Source of the DNA: an uncultured Eubacteriales bacterium
GTDB taxonomy: Bacteria; Bacillota; Clostridia; Eubacteriales; Anaerofustaceae
Assembly: GCA_902796565.1 (NCBI GenBank)
Contig: CADBPP010000054.1
Location: forward strand, 1-5,647
DNA length: 5,647 nt
Direction: 5' to 3'
A program made the position numbers and the translations under genes. Shown here in pieces: positions 4,529-5,647 of this stretch (its first letter is position 1; the number at the start of each line of letters is the position of its first letter). The notes beneath the pieces were generated by a model. The model searched no databases and had not been told where the DNA came from. It saw nothing but the letters and a program-made list of their open reading frames with translations.

Positions 4529-5647
4529 ATGACCGTTAAAATCTTGCTTATCGTTCTGTTCTTTGCTGTAATGGTGGGTGTCGGGCTCTACTGCCGCAGA
4601 CAGGCCATGGATGTGCACGGATTCGTGCTGGGAGGAAGAAACGTGGGTGCGTGGCTCACCGCCTTCGCCTACGGCACCAGCTACTTCTCCGCTGTCATCT
4701 TCGTGGGTTACGCTGGACAGTTCGGATGGAAATTCGGGATCTCATCCACCTGGATAGGTCTCGGGAACGCGGTCATAGGTTCCCTGATGGCATGGGTCAT
4801 CCTCGGAAGAAGGACCAGGATCATGACCCAGCATCTTTCCAGCGCCACGATGCCCCAGTTCTTTAAGAAAAGGTTCGAGAGCCCGGCGCTGAAGATCTTC
4901 GCCTCGATAATCATCTTCGTGTTCCTGATCCCGTACACGGCGTCTCTCTACAACGGTCTTTCAAGACTGTTCGGTATGGGCTTCAACGTGGATTACACGG
5001 TATGCATAATCATCATGGCAGTGCTCACCGCCGTATATGTCATAGCCGGCGGATACATGGCGACAGCCGTGAACGACTTTATCCAGGGCGTCGTGATGCT
5101 CTTCGGAATCGCAGCGATAATCCATTCGGTCCTGAAGATCAACGGAGGCTTTATAGGCTCTCTCGCCGCGCTGGCCAGAGTAAACGATGCTGCGGTCTCG
5201 GACGTTCCCGGCATCTTCGCCAGTTTCTTCGGCCCGGATCCCCTCTCCCTGCTGGGAGTCGTGATCCTTACATCGCTGGGTACATGGGGACTTCCCCAGA
5301 TGGTCCAGAAGTTCTACTCCATAAAGAGTGAAAACGACATCCACAAGGGAACAGTCATCTCAACTCTGTTCGCCATAGTGGTCGCCGGCGGCTGCTACTT
5401 CCTGGGAGGATTCGGAAGGCTCTTCAACATCGACGTGGCAAAGGAAGGCTTTGATGCCATTATCCCGACGATGCTCTCGAACATGTCCGACGTGCTGCTC
5501 GGTATCGCGCTGATACTGGTCCTCTCCGCATCCATGTCCACTCTGTCGTCACTGGTGCTGACATCCGCGTCCACCCTTACGCTGGACCTGATCGAACCGG
5601 TGATCTTCAAGGGAAAGAGGGATGAGAAGAAAAACCTTCTTATCATC
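4529..5647 (+). CDS. Sodium:solute symporter (SSS family), 3' end beyond window
   Basis: The frame is open to the window edge, giving the first 373 residues of a protein that would normally be around 500. GGGAGG at 4515-4520, 8 nt before the ATG, supports this start. The N-terminus is a membrane helix (about 3-21), followed by FVLGGRNVGAWLTAFAYGTSYFSA (32-55), typical of SSS transporters just ahead of the broken first core helix. GGYMATAVNDFIQGVVMLFG (174-193) is the family signature region; the usual Thr-Asp is Asn-Asp here. SASMSTLSS (333-341) matches the Na2 sodium site of PutP, with Ser337 and Thr338 at the positions of PutP Ser340 and Thr341. About nine to ten hydrophobic segments are visible. 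The family imports amino acids, sugars, pantothenate and others by Na+ symport; the substrate cannot be read from the protein. The Tyr leader upstream suggests tyrosine or a related compound, which is an inference from regulation only. Confidence 0.9.
   Translation, partial: MTVKILLIVLFFAVMVGVGLYCRRQAMDVHGFVLGGRNVGAWLTAFAYGTSYFSAVIFVGYAGQFGWKFGISSTWIGLGNAVIGSLMAWVILGRRTRIMTQHLSSATMPQFFKKRFESPALKIFASIIIFVFLIPYTASLYNGLSRLFGMGFNVDYTVCIIIMAVLTAVYVIAGGYMATAVNDFIQGVVMLFGIAAIIHSVLKINGGFIGSLAALARVNDAAVSDVPGIFASFFGPDPLSLLGVVILTSLGTWGLPQMVQKFYSIKSENDIHKGTVISTLFAIVVAGGCYFLGGFGRLFNIDVAKEGFDAIIPTMLSNMSDVLLGIALILVLSASMSTLSSLVLTSASTLTLDLIEPVIFKGKRDEKKNLLII

Noticed and set aside
4376..4618. Minus-strand frame of 80 codons across the leader and symporter start
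   Set aside because: It would run through the promoter-proximal leader and terminator, has no homology I recognise, and conflicts with the well-supported + strand organisation.

Overview
The window reads as a piece of a Gram-positive, probably clostridial (Bacillota), chromosome. The grounds are strong Shine-Dalgarno sequences (AGGAG, GGGGGA, GGGAGG), one TTG start, frequent AGA/AGG and ATA codons, GC-moderate genes next to a very AT-rich promoter region, and protein families typical of anaerobic Clostridia. This placement is an inference; no marker gene fixes the genus. All genes lie on the + strand.

Positions 2-4195 hold a housekeeping-type gene run: the 3' part of a PlsC-like lysophospholipid acyltransferase with a zinc ribbon; a TrmH/SpoU-family RNA 2'-O-methyltransferase; a cytoplasmic L-asparaginase; a YfcE-type metallophosphodiesterase; and a small protein that distantly resembles the activation domain of B12-dependent methionine synthase. 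The last four are packed at 4-nt overlap, 13-nt gap and 1-nt overlap, so they are very likely one transcription unit. A perfect TATAAT lies just before the methyltransferase ATG and may start a leaderless transcript for this unit.

Positions 4196-4528 are the most interesting part. After an AT-rich inverted repeat comes an A/T block resembling an UP element, a perfect sigma-A promoter (TTGACA, 17 nt, TATAAT), a strong ribosome binding site, and a 19-codon leader ORF encoding MRNMIIAKAYYYYHIRAAF with four consecutive Tyr codons. The leader is followed by a 15-position terminator hairpin with one mismatch and a T tract, then a second strong ribosome binding site and a sodium:solute symporter that runs off the window end. 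This is the layout of a ribosome-mediated transcription attenuator. By analogy with the trp, his and phe leaders, shortage of charged tRNA-Tyr would stall the ribosome on the Tyr run and permit read-through into the symporter. The inferred physiology is uptake of tyrosine, or of something convertible to tyrosine, under tyrosine limitation. No T-box was seen, although T-boxes are the usual device for this job in Gram-positive bacteria.
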